The position numbers and the translations under genes are program-made. A stretch of DNA of 12,384 bases, from positions 1-12,384 of the forward strand of contig CAYMUZ010000072.1 in assembly GCA_964393875.1 (NCBI GenBank), in the 5' to 3' direction. Position 1 is the stretch's first letter. The number at the start of each line of letters is the position of its first letter. The notes under the pieces were generated by a model, which saw only the letters and a list, made by a program, of their open reading frames with translations, made no database searches and had not been told where the DNA came from. The stretch comes from JAHFHB01 sp964393875 (lineage in GTDB: Bacteria > Omnitrophota > Omnitrophia > Omnitrophales > Aquincolibacteriaceae). Shown here piece after piece: positions 1 to 6,966 of this stretch.

Positions 1-1440
1 CTGATCGCCGATTATGTGATCACCGCTTCTCTCAGCGCACTAGACGCCTTCCACTACTTTAACGTTCCCCATCCCGAGCTTTGGGCTGTTGTTGCTATCA
101 TCGTCATCGGACTTATCAATTGGGTCGGGCCGGGCAAGGGCGGCAGTATGGCTGCTGCGATCGCCATTTGTGCTTCGATTGTTGCCGGGATTCTTTTTCT
201 GGTCACGCTGCCGTATTTACCGCATGTGCAATTAGAGTGGCCCCACGGCGGGTTGGGCAAGAACTGGACCTCCTTTGTCGGGATTGTGCTGGCTCTTTCG
301 GGCGTAGAAGCCGTGGCCAACATGACCGGGATTATGGTGGAGCCGGTTGAAAAAACGTCACGCAAGGCGATTTGGGCCGTGCTTCTGGAAGTTTCGATCT
401 TGACTTTTCTCTTGGGCATCGCGATGAATGCGATTCCGGGCCTTGAGGGCCATACCGAAGATATGCTCCGCGCGCTGGGCGATCATTACATTGGTCCGTG
501 GTACGGCAGTTTGATTTCGCTGGTCTTTGGATTTTTGCTACTTTCCGCCGTCAACACGGCTATTACGGGGCTTGTCAGCATCCAGTTTTTACTGGCGCGC
601 GACCACGAACTGCCCAAGATTTTCTCAAAATTAAATCGATACGGCATGCCCGGCTTTGCGTTATTTGTGTCGGTGCTGGCCCCGGTCGTCGTGCTGCTTT
701 TCGAGCACGACATTGTCGGGCTAGCGGCCCTCTACGCGATTGGCGTTGTTGGGGCCATTACGCTCAACCTTGGCAGCTGCGCGACCAACTTTGATCTTAA
801 ATTAAAAGGCGCCGAGCGTCCGATGCTTATGGTTGCGGCGCTGATCCTGGCCTTCATCGAAATCACGATTTGTTTTCAAAAGATTCACGCTTTAATTTTC
901 GTACTTTCCGTCATCACGATCGGGCTGGCCCTGCGATTTGTTGCCAAGGCGGTCATTCCCGTGGCCGTGCCTGCGGTCGGAGGTGCCAGCGTGCTCACGG
1001 TTTCGGAAGCCAAAGAAATTGCGCCGCTTTACCATAGCGCTACGATGGTGACGCTGCGTAATTTGAATATGGACCTTCTCAATGAAGCGGCTCTTCGGAC
1101 CAAGGCGCTGGGAGAAAATGCGGTCTACCTCAACTATGTGGAACAGATTCCTGACGCCAAGGATTTGCCCTCAGAAATAGCACCTTCCCGCGATTCTCTG
1201 GAACTGCTAACGCGAGCACAGGAAGAAATGGAAAAACGCGGAATTACGGCCGTTCCTATTTGGCAGGTGGGTGAAAACCCGGGCCGTTTGATTGCGTATG
1301 CCGCCAAGGAACTCAAAGTCTCTGCCGTGATGATGGGCGCCACGAAACGCAGCGCTCTCGTCAATCTTCTGCGCCGCGATGTATTACGTACGCTGGCCAA
1401 GCATCTCTCGCACGACAGCCGCCTTGTGATTGTCGGCTAA
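1..1440 (+). CDS. APC-family amino acid permease with C-terminal USP-like domain (5' partial)
   Basis: The reading frame is open from the first base (LIADY before the GTG at 16), so the gene enters from the left edge and its true start is not visible. About 479 codons remain. The first ~320 residues are a run of hydrophobic helices of the APC amino acid/polyamine permease type. Signs include an early helix with SALDAFHYF, a glycine-rich helix with GIVLALSGVEAVANMTG, and a charged loop RDHELPKIFSKLNRYGMPG typical of APC carriers. The last ~130 residues are cytoplasmic and resemble a universal stress protein fold, with VSAVMMGATKRS near the end followed by a terminal strand RLVIVG. Permease-USP fusions are known and are thought to couple transport to nucleotide or stress sensing. 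The substrate cannot be read from the sequence. The next gene begins 31 bases downstream. Confidence 0.85.
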   Translation: MIADYVITASLSALDAFHYFNVPHPELWAVVAIIVIGLINWVGPGKGGSMAAAIAICASIVAGILFLVTLPYLPHVQLEWPHGGLGKNWTSFVGIVLALSGVEAVANMTGIMVEPVEKTSRKAIWAVLLEVSILTFLLGIAMNAIPGLEGHTEDMLRALGDHYIGPWYGSLISLVFGFLLLSAVNTAITGLVSIQFLLARDHELPKIFSKLNRYGMPGFALFVSVLAPVVVLLFEHDIVGLAALYAIGVVGAITLNLGSCATNFDLKLKGAERPMLMVAALILAFIEITICFQKIHALIFVLSVITIGLALRFVAKAVIPVAVPAVGGASVLTVSEAKEIAPLYHSATMVTLRNLNMDLLNEAALRTKALGENAVYLNYVEQIPDAKDLPSEIAPSRDSLELLTRAQEEMEKRGITAVPIWQVGENPGRLIAYAAKELKVSAVMMGATKRSALVNLLRRDVLRTLAKHLSHDSRLVIVG

Positions 1441-1459
1441 AAATCCGCGTCCGCCATGA

Positions 1460-1465
1460 TATGAT
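1460..1465 (+). promoter_or_regulatory. candidate -10 (TATGAT), possibly leaderless promoter
   Basis: TATGAT stands exactly 6 bases before the ATG at 1472, and no Shine-Dalgarno-like purine run suits that ATG. The same -10/6-base/ATG spacing occurs before the MarC gene. No good -35 is visible, so this is a weak call based on spacing and on the missing ribosome binding site. Confidence 0.3.
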
Positions 1466-1471
1466 AGTGGG

Positions 1472-2296
1472 ATGCAAAAATATAAATCGATCGACCTGGC
1501 CGGCCTCGAGATCGCCTACCGCGAAAAGGGTCGCGGCAGGCCGGTTGTTTTTGTTCATGGATTCGCTTCGTCCTCGCATACCTGGCTAGACCTTATTCCC
1601 TTATTACCGGCCGCCCGGAAATATATTGCTCTGGATTTAAAAGGGTTTGGCCGCTCTGCTAAGCCCGAAGACAAAAACTATTCCGCCTATGACCAGGCCA
1701 AGTTATTGACGGGTTTCCTCAATCAACTTGATCTCAAGGCCCCCGTTCTCGTGGGGCATTCGTGGGGCGGCATCGTCACGCTTCTGGCTTTACTTGAAAA
1801 TAACCTCAAAAACCCGGTGAGCGGCATGGTCCTGATCAATTCCGTGGCTTACTTCAAGCACGTGCCGGACTTCATCAAGACCTTACGCCCGCCGCTAGGG
1901 ACCCTCTTGGCCCTGCTTCCGACCCCGCAAGTCTTGGTGCGCCAGGTCCTGCAAGAAGTTTTCTATGATCGCAAAAAAATAACGGAAGAGCTGATCAGTG
2001 CCTATGCGGAAAATTTGAGTTCTCCCGAAGCCAAAAAAAGCCTGGTGGCCACTGCGGCCCAATTTGTTTCCGATGATCTAAAAGAGGTCCATAAAAAATT
2101 TAAAAAAATCCACATACCCACGCTTGTCATTAACGGGGCCGATGACCGGGTCATTCCTGTGGAAGAATCCTACGCGTTAAAACGCGATCTCCCGCAAGTC
2201 GAACTTAAAACCATCCCCATGTGCGGCCACTCTCCGCAAGAGGAGTGCCCGCAGGAAACGGCAGCGCTGCTTGCCAAATTCCTTGCACAGGTCTGA
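1472..2296 (+). CDS. alpha/beta hydrolase
   Basis: A 274-aa alpha/beta-hydrolase-fold enzyme of typical length. Visible landmarks in order are the oxyanion segment VFVHGF (H29-G30), the strand ALDLKGFGRS, the nucleophile elbow GHSWGG (S97), the acid in GADDRVIP (D225) and the catalytic histidine in CGHSPQEE (H253), so the triad is intact. No signal peptide is seen, so the enzyme should be cytoplasmic. The fold covers esterases, lipases, C-C hydrolases and haloalkane dehalogenases, and the substrate cannot be assigned. It is followed after 6 bases by an acyltransferase-like gene and then by an AsmA-like gene, which hints at acyl or lipid chemistry. No clear Shine-Dalgarno precedes the ATG. Confidence 0.9.
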   Translation: MQKYKSIDLAGLEIAYREKGRGRPVVFVHGFASSSHTWLDLIPLLPAARKYIALDLKGFGRSAKPEDKNYSAYDQAKLLTGFLNQLDLKAPVLVGHSWGGIVTLLALLENNLKNPVSGMVLINSVAYFKHVPDFIKTLRPPLGTLLALLPTPQVLVRQVLQEVFYDRKKITEELISAYAENLSSPEAKKSLVATAAQFVSDDLKEVHKKFKKIHIPTLVINGADDRVIPVEESYALKRDLPQVELKTIPMCGHSPQEECPQETAALLAKFLAQV

Positions 2297-2302
2297 TCGG
2301 TT

Positions 2303-3817
2303 ATGGTGCTCCCCTTTGAAAAAATTTTGCGGCGGCTGAAACAAATAAGCCCCCAGCCCACCGAAGACGGCTGGCGTGTCGCCACGCAATCTTATTTCAG
2401 GACCGAACATTCAAAATTTGTTTTGGCCGTTTTCCGGCTGGATTTATGGTCGGATAGGCCTTCTTCTAAAGACCCGAGTCTGGCCGGCGCGAAAAGGCAC
2501 GTCATCGAACGGCTGGCCGTATTTTTAAAGAACCATCCGATCCTTCATAAGCAATTGCGCTGGAGGATGTTCTCAACCCAAAGAACGCGCAAAGACCTGC
2601 TGGATATTGTCGACGCGGATTTTCATGAAAACGGAACACTTGAGCGCGTTCAGCTATGGCTGGATACGGGCCATGACAGGCTTGAGCTGCTGCACACTGA
2701 CGCGAGAAACCAATTAAACGCGACCGTGATCCAGGCTTATAACCGGCTGAAAGATACCCGGGATGAGCATCGCCCCCGGCATCTGAAAAAATATCTAAGT
2801 CAGGAAGCGGACGACTCAAAAGAGAACCGCCAATATTTAGAGAGAACTTTAAACAGTCCCTGGATCCATTTTGAAATATTGCCGCCCGCGGATGCCGGGC
2901 GTTTTCAGCCGCCTGACTTTATGAAACGCAAGCATCCCGGCTTGGGTGGGATTAATTTATGCTGCCGCTTGACGGCGGATTTTACAGAAGCCGATCTTTG
3001 GTTCCAGATGTCGCATATTTTGATCGACGGTGTGCCTACACAGAAAATCCTCAGCGCTTTGAAAGAACAATGGGGGATTTGCGGCGGTCTGGTGCTGCCT
3101 TCCACCAGCGCGTCAAAAAACGAAATCCCGCCGTTGCTTTGCTCGACGCGCAGCGGTAAACGCGCCCGCTATAGCGCCGATCAGTTGATTGACTTTCGCC
3201 CGCTGCTGAAAGTGCGCGAGGAACTGAACCAACGCTACGCCGGCCAATTGTCGGAGTCGATCACGGTCATCAGCATGCTGGGCTGGGGGTTGGCACACGA
3301 GCCTCTTTTTGCCAAACACAAATTTTTATTCCCGATTGATCTGCCTTCTGTACATTCTGAAGAGCGCACGCTCGGCTTTGTCAGCATCCGCCCCGGGCTT
3401 TACATCCACAATTCCATCCTCAAGGACAGGTTTTTGGCCTATCAACAGGCGTTTAACCGCAAGCTGTCGCGCGCACGCGCCCGGACCAACGGAATTTATA
3501 AATTGTTTGAACTTTTCGCCTTCCTGCCTCCGCCCGCGTACTGGTTTATGCAGAAATTCATGAAATGGCTTTTCGCCGAAGTACTGGGTTCTGTCGTGAT
3601 TACGATGATTAAAGATGCCGATTTTTTTATGGCGCCTTTCAGTGACGTGATCTCCGAAGGGTTTATCGCGATTGGCAATTATTCGCTCGCAACTGAAGAC
3701 AAACAAAAGGTGGGAATCGTCAGTGTCAAAAGCACGCAGGGCAACGTGCGCCAATATCTAAGTGCCGTGAGGGCAGTCGTCTCAGATTTTAATCAATTCA
3801 ACCCAAAAAGGAGTTAG
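2303..3817 (+). CDS. CoA-dependent-acyltransferase-like protein (HxxxDG)
   Basis: A 504-aa protein with no signal peptide. The clearest landmark is MSHILIDGVP, where H238-x3-D242-G243 matches the HxxxDG active-site motif of the CoA-dependent acyltransferase fold (chloramphenicol acetyltransferase, NRPS condensation domains, wax ester synthase/DGAT). The motif lies near the middle of the chain, as expected if two half-domains flank it. The size fits a WS/DGAT or condensation-type enzyme. The usual first histidine of HHxxxDG is serine here (S237). The C-terminal third (ITMIKDADFFMAPFSDVISEG and onward) is not one I recognise. The gene starts 6 bases after the hydrolase stop, and its last codons contain the AAGGAG that serves the next gene. 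A lipid or polyketide-type acyl transfer role is inference. Confidence 0.6.
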   Translation: MVLPFEKILRRLKQISPQPTEDGWRVATQSYFRTEHSKFVLAVFRLDLWSDRPSSKDPSLAGAKRHVIERLAVFLKNHPILHKQLRWRMFSTQRTRKDLLDIVDADFHENGTLERVQLWLDTGHDRLELLHTDARNQLNATVIQAYNRLKDTRDEHRPRHLKKYLSQEADDSKENRQYLERTLNSPWIHFEILPPADAGRFQPPDFMKRKHPGLGGINLCCRLTADFTEADLWFQMSHILIDGVPTQKILSALKEQWGICGGLVLPSTSASKNEIPPLLCSTRSGKRARYSADQLIDFRPLLKVREELNQRYAGQLSESITVISMLGWGLAHEPLFAKHKFLFPIDLPSVHSEERTLGFVSIRPGLYIHNSILKDRFLAYQQAFNRKLSRARARTNGIYKLFELFAFLPPPAYWFMQKFMKWLFAEVLGSVVITMIKDADFFMAPFSDVISEGFIAIGNYSLATEDKQKVGIVSVKSTQGNVRQYLSAVRAVVSDFNQFNPKRS

Positions 3818-3819
3818 TC

Positions 3820-4521
3820 ATGAAGAAAATTCTCATCGGACTTGTTTTACTGGCCGTCGTTTTATGGGGGGCTGTGAATTTATTCGGAGCGGTTGCGCTT
3901 GGGCACATTCTCGGCAATGCCGTGGGCGCGCCTGTCAGTGTTGGCAGGGTGCACGTGGGTATTTTTTCACCCAACGTCGGCATTTATGGCCTTAAAATCA
4001 AAAACCCGGCCGGGTTCCACGAAAAAAATTTAGCGGAAATCCATGAAATCTCGGTGGTTTATGATCCCGCCGCTTTCTTCCGCGGGCAGGTCCACTTGAA
4101 GACCGTACGGCTCGACTTCGGCGATGTCACGATCGAAAAGAACGCTACGAGCGTGAATTTGCTTCAGCTCGGTGCGGTCAAGGGAATCACGAAAGGCATT
4201 GGCTCTGGAGGGGCACCCTCAAAGACCCAAAAAACGGCAGGCAAAGCGCCGGCACTGCAAATGGACGAAGTATTTCTGAATGTCGGCAAGACCCGTTACG
4301 TGGATTCCGCCGCCCAGCCGCCGCTCGTGAAAGAATATGACCTCGGCGTACACGACGAAACGTTTAAAAACGTGACCAGCGCCCCGGCGTTGGTCAAAGA
4401 CATCGTCTTTCTGATTTTACGCAAAGTAGGGCTTTCGTCCATCACCGGCAATTTTGATATTCTCTTGCAAGGCGTCGGCGGAGGCATCCAATCCACCGTT
4501 GACAAACTCCTGAAGCAGTAA
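3820..4521 (+). CDS. AsmA-like membrane-anchored protein
   Basis: A 233-aa protein whose first ~24 residues (MKKILIGLVLLAVVLWGAVN) form a lysine-led hydrophobic anchor or signal. The following segment has the pattern seen at the start of AsmA/DUF748-type proteins: VSVGRVHVGIF, then GLKIKNPAGFHEKNLAEI, then FRGQVHLKTVRL and a repeat-like strand DVTIEKNATSVNLLQL. Family members sit in the inner membrane with a long periplasmic part and influence outer-membrane or lipid transport. This copy is much shorter than AsmA itself (about 600 aa) and holds only the N-terminal unit. It is preceded at a good distance by AAAAAGGAG (3806-3813), which overlaps the end of the upstream gene, so the two are probably co-translated. 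It closes the cluster that begins with the hydrolase at 1472. Confidence 0.7.
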   Translation: MKKILIGLVLLAVVLWGAVNLFGAVALGHILGNAVGAPVSVGRVHVGIFSPNVGIYGLKIKNPAGFHEKNLAEIHEISVVYDPAAFFRGQVHLKTVRLDFGDVTIEKNATSVNLLQLGAVKGITKGIGSGGAPSKTQKTAGKAPALQMDEVFLNVGKTRYVDSAAQPPLVKEYDLGVHDETFKNVTSAPALVKDIVFLILRKVGLSSITGNFDILLQGVGGGIQSTVDKLLKQ

Positions 4522-4546
4522 GAGTTTTCCCTTGAAACCGGGAAAA

Positions 4547-4678
4547 ATGAATATCCGCATATCCAAAGCGGATCTTGAGCGGCTCAAGGCTAAGGCTGCC
4601 GAAGAGGGAATACCCTACTAAACTTTGGTCGCCGGCGTCCTGCATAAGTTTGTTTCAGGAACTTTGAAAGCAGCATAA
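4547..4678 (+). pseudogene. CopG/ribbon-helix-helix antitoxin relic with in-frame TAA
   Basis: From the ATG at 4547 the frame reads MNIRISKADLERLKAKAAEE then GIPY, stops at TAA (4619-4621), and continues in the same frame as TLVAGVLHKFVSGTLKAA before a second TAA (4676-4678). This matches the C-terminal half of the CopG-type antitoxins with an IRISK-DLE-LK-KA-EEGIPYQTL-LHKYVSG pattern. The stop falls exactly where the family has Gln, so a CAA-to-TAA change explains it. In-frame residues before the ATG (FPLKPGK) also look like family sequence, but there is no start codon there and the frame meets TGA at 4511, inside the AsmA-like gene. The 5' half is therefore missing. No toxin gene is adjacent. 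It is too short and broken to appear as an ordinary ORF. Confidence 0.75.
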
Positions 4679-4708
4679 CCTTGGCAATCTTTGCGGCAGG
4701 GACTTCCG

Positions 4709-5338
4709 TCAGCGGAACAAGCCGGCCTGCTGAATGCCATTGAGGATAAATTGCACCGCGATGGTTGCTAATAGCAGGCCCATCAATCGCCTTACGATCT
4801 TCATGGCAATCACGCCAAACAAGTGGGCGTGGATACTGGCGATTTTAAAGATGACGTAAGTCAGCAGCGTGACCAGCGCAATGTTCCCGGCAAGAATGCC
4901 TTGCTGAAAAAAACCGTGGGCCTTATTGCTTAAAAGAATGACCGTCGTGATTGCCCCGGGCCCGGCCAGCATCGGCACCGCCAGGGGAGTGATTGCGATG
5001 TCCTCCTTGCGCATACCTTCTTCTGTTTCTTCCCGCGTTTCCTTGACGGCCGTGCGGCGCGCCTGAAGCATGTCCACCGCGATAATCAAAAGTACAATGC
5101 CGCCCGCAATTTCAAAAGCCGAAATGGTCACGCCCAGGATATGAAGCAGTCCTTGGCCGAGGAATGCGCTCGCTAAAAGAATGAAGAACGTGGTCAGCGA
5201 CGCCAGACGGGCCATGCGAATGCGGTCTTGCGTGGAATTCCCGTGCGACATGCTCAGAAAGACGGGTACCATGCCCACCGGGTCCACGATCACGAACACC
5301 GAAGTAAAAGATAGAATGGCGAAATCCATTAAGCTCAT
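4709..5338 (-). CDS. MarC family integral membrane protein (UPF0056)
   Basis: A 209-aa protein made mostly of about six hydrophobic helices. The first helix contains FVIVDPVGMVPVFLSM, the family's signature DP-G--P-FL. A conserved central segment reads ITPLAVPMLAGPGAITTVIL after a charged cytoplasmic loop (KETREETEEGMRKED), also typical of MarC/UPF0056. Length agrees with the family (about 200-220 aa). Members are inner-membrane proteins of unclear function. The old link to multiple antibiotic resistance in E. coli was not upheld, so no resistance role should be read from the name. The gene is convergent with the antitoxin relic, ending 30 bases from it, and is divergent from the DUF1016-nuclease gene. 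No terminator hairpin is evident after its stop. Confidence 0.92.
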   Translation of the reverse strand: MSLMDFAILSFTSVFVIVDPVGMVPVFLSMSHGNSTQDRIRMARLASLTTFFILLASAFLGQGLLHILGVTISAFEIAGGIVLLIIAVDMLQARRTAVKETREETEEGMRKEDIAITPLAVPMLAGPGAITTVILLSNKAHGFFQQGILAGNIALVTLLTYVIFKIASIHAHLFGVIAMKIVRRLMGLLLATIAVQFILNGIQQAGLFR

Positions 5339-5344
5339 GTTTCA

Positions 5345-5350
5345 ATTATA
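5345..5350 (-). promoter_or_regulatory. perfect -10 (TATAAT) 6 bases before the marC-like ATG
   Basis: On the - strand the sequence reads TATAAT-TGAAAC-ATG. The -10 matches consensus fully, but only 6 bases separate it from the start codon and no Shine-Dalgarno is present. Transcription would begin at or next to the ATG, which suggests a leaderless mRNA. The -35 region is poor. M4 in the protein is an alternative downstream start. Confidence 0.45.
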
Positions 5351-5375
5351 CCCTTAAACGCCTGCTATTTTCTCA

Positions 5376-5403
5376 TTGAAAAAAAACATGGCAGGTGTAG
5401 GCT
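5376..5403 (+). promoter_or_regulatory. candidate promoter TTGAAA-16-TAGGCT for the nuclease gene
   Basis: TTGAAA (5376-5381) lies 16 bases before TAGGCT (5398-5403), which fits TAnnnT. The ATG at 5410 again follows after exactly 6 bases. If used, the transcript would start close to that ATG and exclude the GTG at 5404. The -10 is a modest match, so confidence is low. Confidence 0.3.
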
Positions 5404-5409
5404 GTGCGG

Positions 5410-6339
5410 ATGTCGACAACCCTGCTTAAACCCAAAACCACGCTGGCCGTGTATGCGATCTTGCTCAAGCGCGTTCGCCAAGCCATCGCTGCCGGTAAGG
5501 ATCGCGCTGCCGTAGCGGTTGAGCGCGAACTCGTGCGTACCAAATGGGAAACCGGAAAACTCATCCTCGAACACATTCTGCTGAATAAAGACCGTGCTGA
5601 TTATGGCGAGAAAGTGATTGTTCGTCTTTCCAAAGATTTAAATGCCAGTCAATCTGAACTGGAATACATGCTGCAATTCGCGCGTGCAAACCCAATTGCC
5701 CCGGCGCCGGGGCAATTGAGCTGGGCCAATCAGCGTGAGCTGCTCTCTGTCAATAATGACTCTGAAAGAACAAATCTTGCGAAACTAGCCCGAAAAGAAA
5801 AATGGACAAGCCGTACGACGCGCAAAGAGATCAAAAAACTGCGTGCTGCCAAACAAATCACCGTCACCAAAGGGCCTGCGCCCGTTGTCCTCAAAGCCAA
5901 GCGCGGTACCTCTGGTATTTATCGAGTGGTGGATTGGAAGGGTAGAAAAGCTTATGACTTGGGCTTCTCGACTTATTATGTCCTCAAAGGCACGCCGCCG
6001 CGTGCCCAAGAACCTTCGGTGGACGAACTCTTCACCTACGAAGCCGAAATTGACGCGGTCTTCGACGCCGACACTCTGTGGGCTGACATCCACCTCGGCT
6101 TCGGCATCTGGACTCATCAGAAATTGCGTCTGCGTGGCATTGACGCGCCCGAAATCATCACCACCGAAGGCCAAGCCGCCAAACGTTATCTTCAAAAACT
6201 ACTAAAAAATTCACAAGTCCTCATCACCAGCACCAAATCCGACAAGTACGACCGTTACCTCGCCGACATTTGGGTGGGCGACACCTTCATCAATCAAGTC
6301 ATGTTGGATAAGGGATATGCGGTAGCGGTGTTTGAATAA
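5410..6339 (+). CDS. DUF1016 N-terminal module fused to staphylococcal-nuclease-like domain
   Basis: A 309-aa protein from ATG 5410; GTG 5404, two codons upstream, is the longest alternative. Residues ~20-150 resemble the DUF1016/YhcG N-terminal module: TKWETGKLILEHIL, then DYGEKVIVRLSKDLN, then QLSWANQRELL and an ARKEKWTSRTTRKEIKKL helix. In YhcG-type proteins this module precedes a PD-(D/E)XK nuclease. Here the C-terminus from ~210 is instead a thermonuclease (SNase) domain: DADT, LRLRGIDAPE and SDKYDRYLADIW. The residues matching S. aureus nuclease D21, R35, D40, E43 and R87 are all present (about D221, R240, D245, E248, R282), so it is probably catalytic and calcium dependent. No signal peptide is seen, so it should act inside the cell. 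A role in DNA or RNA processing, or in defence, is inference. Confidence 0.85.
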   Translation: MSTTLLKPKTTLAVYAILLKRVRQAIAAGKDRAAVAVERELVRTKWETGKLILEHILLNKDRADYGEKVIVRLSKDLNASQSELEYMLQFARANPIAPAPGQLSWANQRELLSVNNDSERTNLAKLARKEKWTSRTTRKEIKKLRAAKQITVTKGPAPVVLKAKRGTSGIYRVVDWKGRKAYDLGFSTYYVLKGTPPRAQEPSVDELFTYEAEIDAVFDADTLWADIHLGFGIWTHQKLRLRGIDAPEIITTEGQAAKRYLQKLLKNSQVLITSTKSDKYDRYLADIWVGDTFINQVMLDKGYAVAVFE

Positions 6340-6395
6340 GCGCAACCTGTCCCCTTCATCGATATCCTTGAGCGAATTTGAAATGCAGGCTTGAT

Positions 6396-6423
6396 GACAC
6401 TTTCGGACAGCCGGTGCGTCTAA
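6396..6423 (+). promoter_or_regulatory. possible ECF-sigma promoter before the Spy/CpxP-like gene
   Basis: GACACTTT (6396-6403) followed by GTCTAA (6418-6423) resembles the GGAACTTT / GTCTAA pair used by many extracytoplasmic-function sigma factors. The spacing is approximate and the -35 match is partial. Envelope-stress control would suit a Spy/CpxP-like product, which slightly supports the idea. Confidence 0.25.
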
Positions 6424-6464
6424 AGGACGTGGGTATCCATTCATCTAGAACACGGAGGCAAGTT

Positions 6465-6724
6465 ATGAATAAGAAAATTGTTGTGGCAGGGCTGATCGCT
6501 TTGGCTTTAGCGGCAGGAAGTACACAGGCTTTTGCGAATGGGGGCGGTGGACGAAAGGGGGGAGATCCGTTTAGCGGAGCTTTTTTCCAGGAGGCACATT
6601 TGCCAATGCGTATCTCAAATTGAGAGAGACATTGACGCCGGAGCAGTGGCAGACTCTGAAGGGTCTTGAAAAAGAAAAGATGAAGGGGTTTCATAAAGGC
6701 GGCAGAAAACACTGGGGCCGTTAA
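6465..6724 (+). CDS. Spy/CpxP-like small periplasmic protein, interrupted by a -1 frame break
   Basis: The start is ATG 6465, set by GGAGG at 6454-6458; the longer ORF from 6378 lacks a matching site. The first ~25 residues are a signal peptide (MNKKIVVAGLIALALAAGST, then QAFA). In the starting frame the protein ends early at TGA 6621. In the -1 frame the text continues as GGTFANAYLKLRETLTPEQW, then a lysine-rich tail ending RKHWGR at TAA 6722-6724. LTPEQ is the hallmark of the Spy/CpxP group of envelope-stress chaperones. The two frames join at a T6 run (6581-6586). One extra T would restore an 86-aa protein. Causes could be an indel error, a true mutation, or programmed -1 slippage, since T_TTT_TTC fits the X_XXY_YYZ pattern. 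A strong terminator follows. Confidence 0.7.
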
Positions 6725-6744
6725 TCAAGAAACTCTCATAAAGC

Positions 6745-6779
6745 AAAAAGGCCAGACAGCATCGCTGTCTGGCCTTTTT
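6745..6779. terminator. bidirectional intrinsic terminator
   Basis: Arms AAAAAGGCCAGACAGC (6745-6760) and GCTGTCTGGCCTTTTT (6764-6779) pair perfectly over 16 bp around a 3-base loop (ATC). The GC core is flanked by an A-run on the left and a T-run on the right, so it can stop transcription in both directions. It serves the Spy/CpxP-like gene on + and the lmo0937-type gene on -, which converge here. Confidence 0.95.
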
Positions 6780-6793
6780 GTTTGGAATGCAAG

Positions 6794-6943
6794 TTACAGG
6801 ATTTTACGGCCCTGAATGATATTGACCAGGATCATGACCACAGCAACGACGAGCAGGATGTGAATAAACCCGCCGATGGTATAGCTGCTCACCAGGCCCA
6901 GCACCCACAGCACCAACAGAATGACAGCGATTGTATACAACAT
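6794..6943 (-). CDS. lmo0937-type small membrane protein
   Basis: A 49-aa protein: MLYTIAVILLVLWVLGLVSS, then YTIGGFIHILLVVAVVMILV, then NIIQGRKIL. It has two hydrophobic helices separated by a short YTIGG turn and a positively charged tail. The pattern ML-TIAVILLVLWLLGLV-(S/T)-YT-GG-IHILLV is characteristic of the small lmo0937-type membrane protein family, widespread in bacteria and of unknown function, often found among stress or osmotic genes. The start is well set by AAGGAGG a few bases upstream on the - strand. It is the last gene of the - strand cluster and ends just before the bidirectional terminator. Confidence 0.88.
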   Translation of the reverse strand: MLYTIAVILLVLWVLGLVSSYTIGGFIHILLVVAVVMILVNIIQGRKIL

Positions 6944-6966
6944 GGATTCCTCCTTGAGTTGATGGG

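Noticed and set aside
54..419. 121-aa - strand ORF
   Set aside because: It lies opposite the permease helices, shows no family pattern and has no ribosome site; it is a codon-shadow of the + strand gene.
3326..3754. 142-aa - strand ORF
   Set aside because: It sits fully inside the acyltransferase-like gene, and its composition reflects the opposite strand rather than a protein family.
4619..4621. TAA in the antitoxin frame as recoded sense codon
   Set aside because: Neighbouring genes end normally at TAA and the 5' half is missing, so decay is simpler than recoding.
5785..6195. 136-aa - strand ORF and overlapping 120-aa + strand ORF (5843-6205)
   Set aside because: Both are within the DUF1016-SNase gene, whose frame has the intact catalytic residues.
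6378..6464. upstream extension of the Spy/CpxP-like ORF
   Set aside because: The GGAGG at 6454-6458 and the signal peptide both place the start at 6465; the extension is not protein-like.
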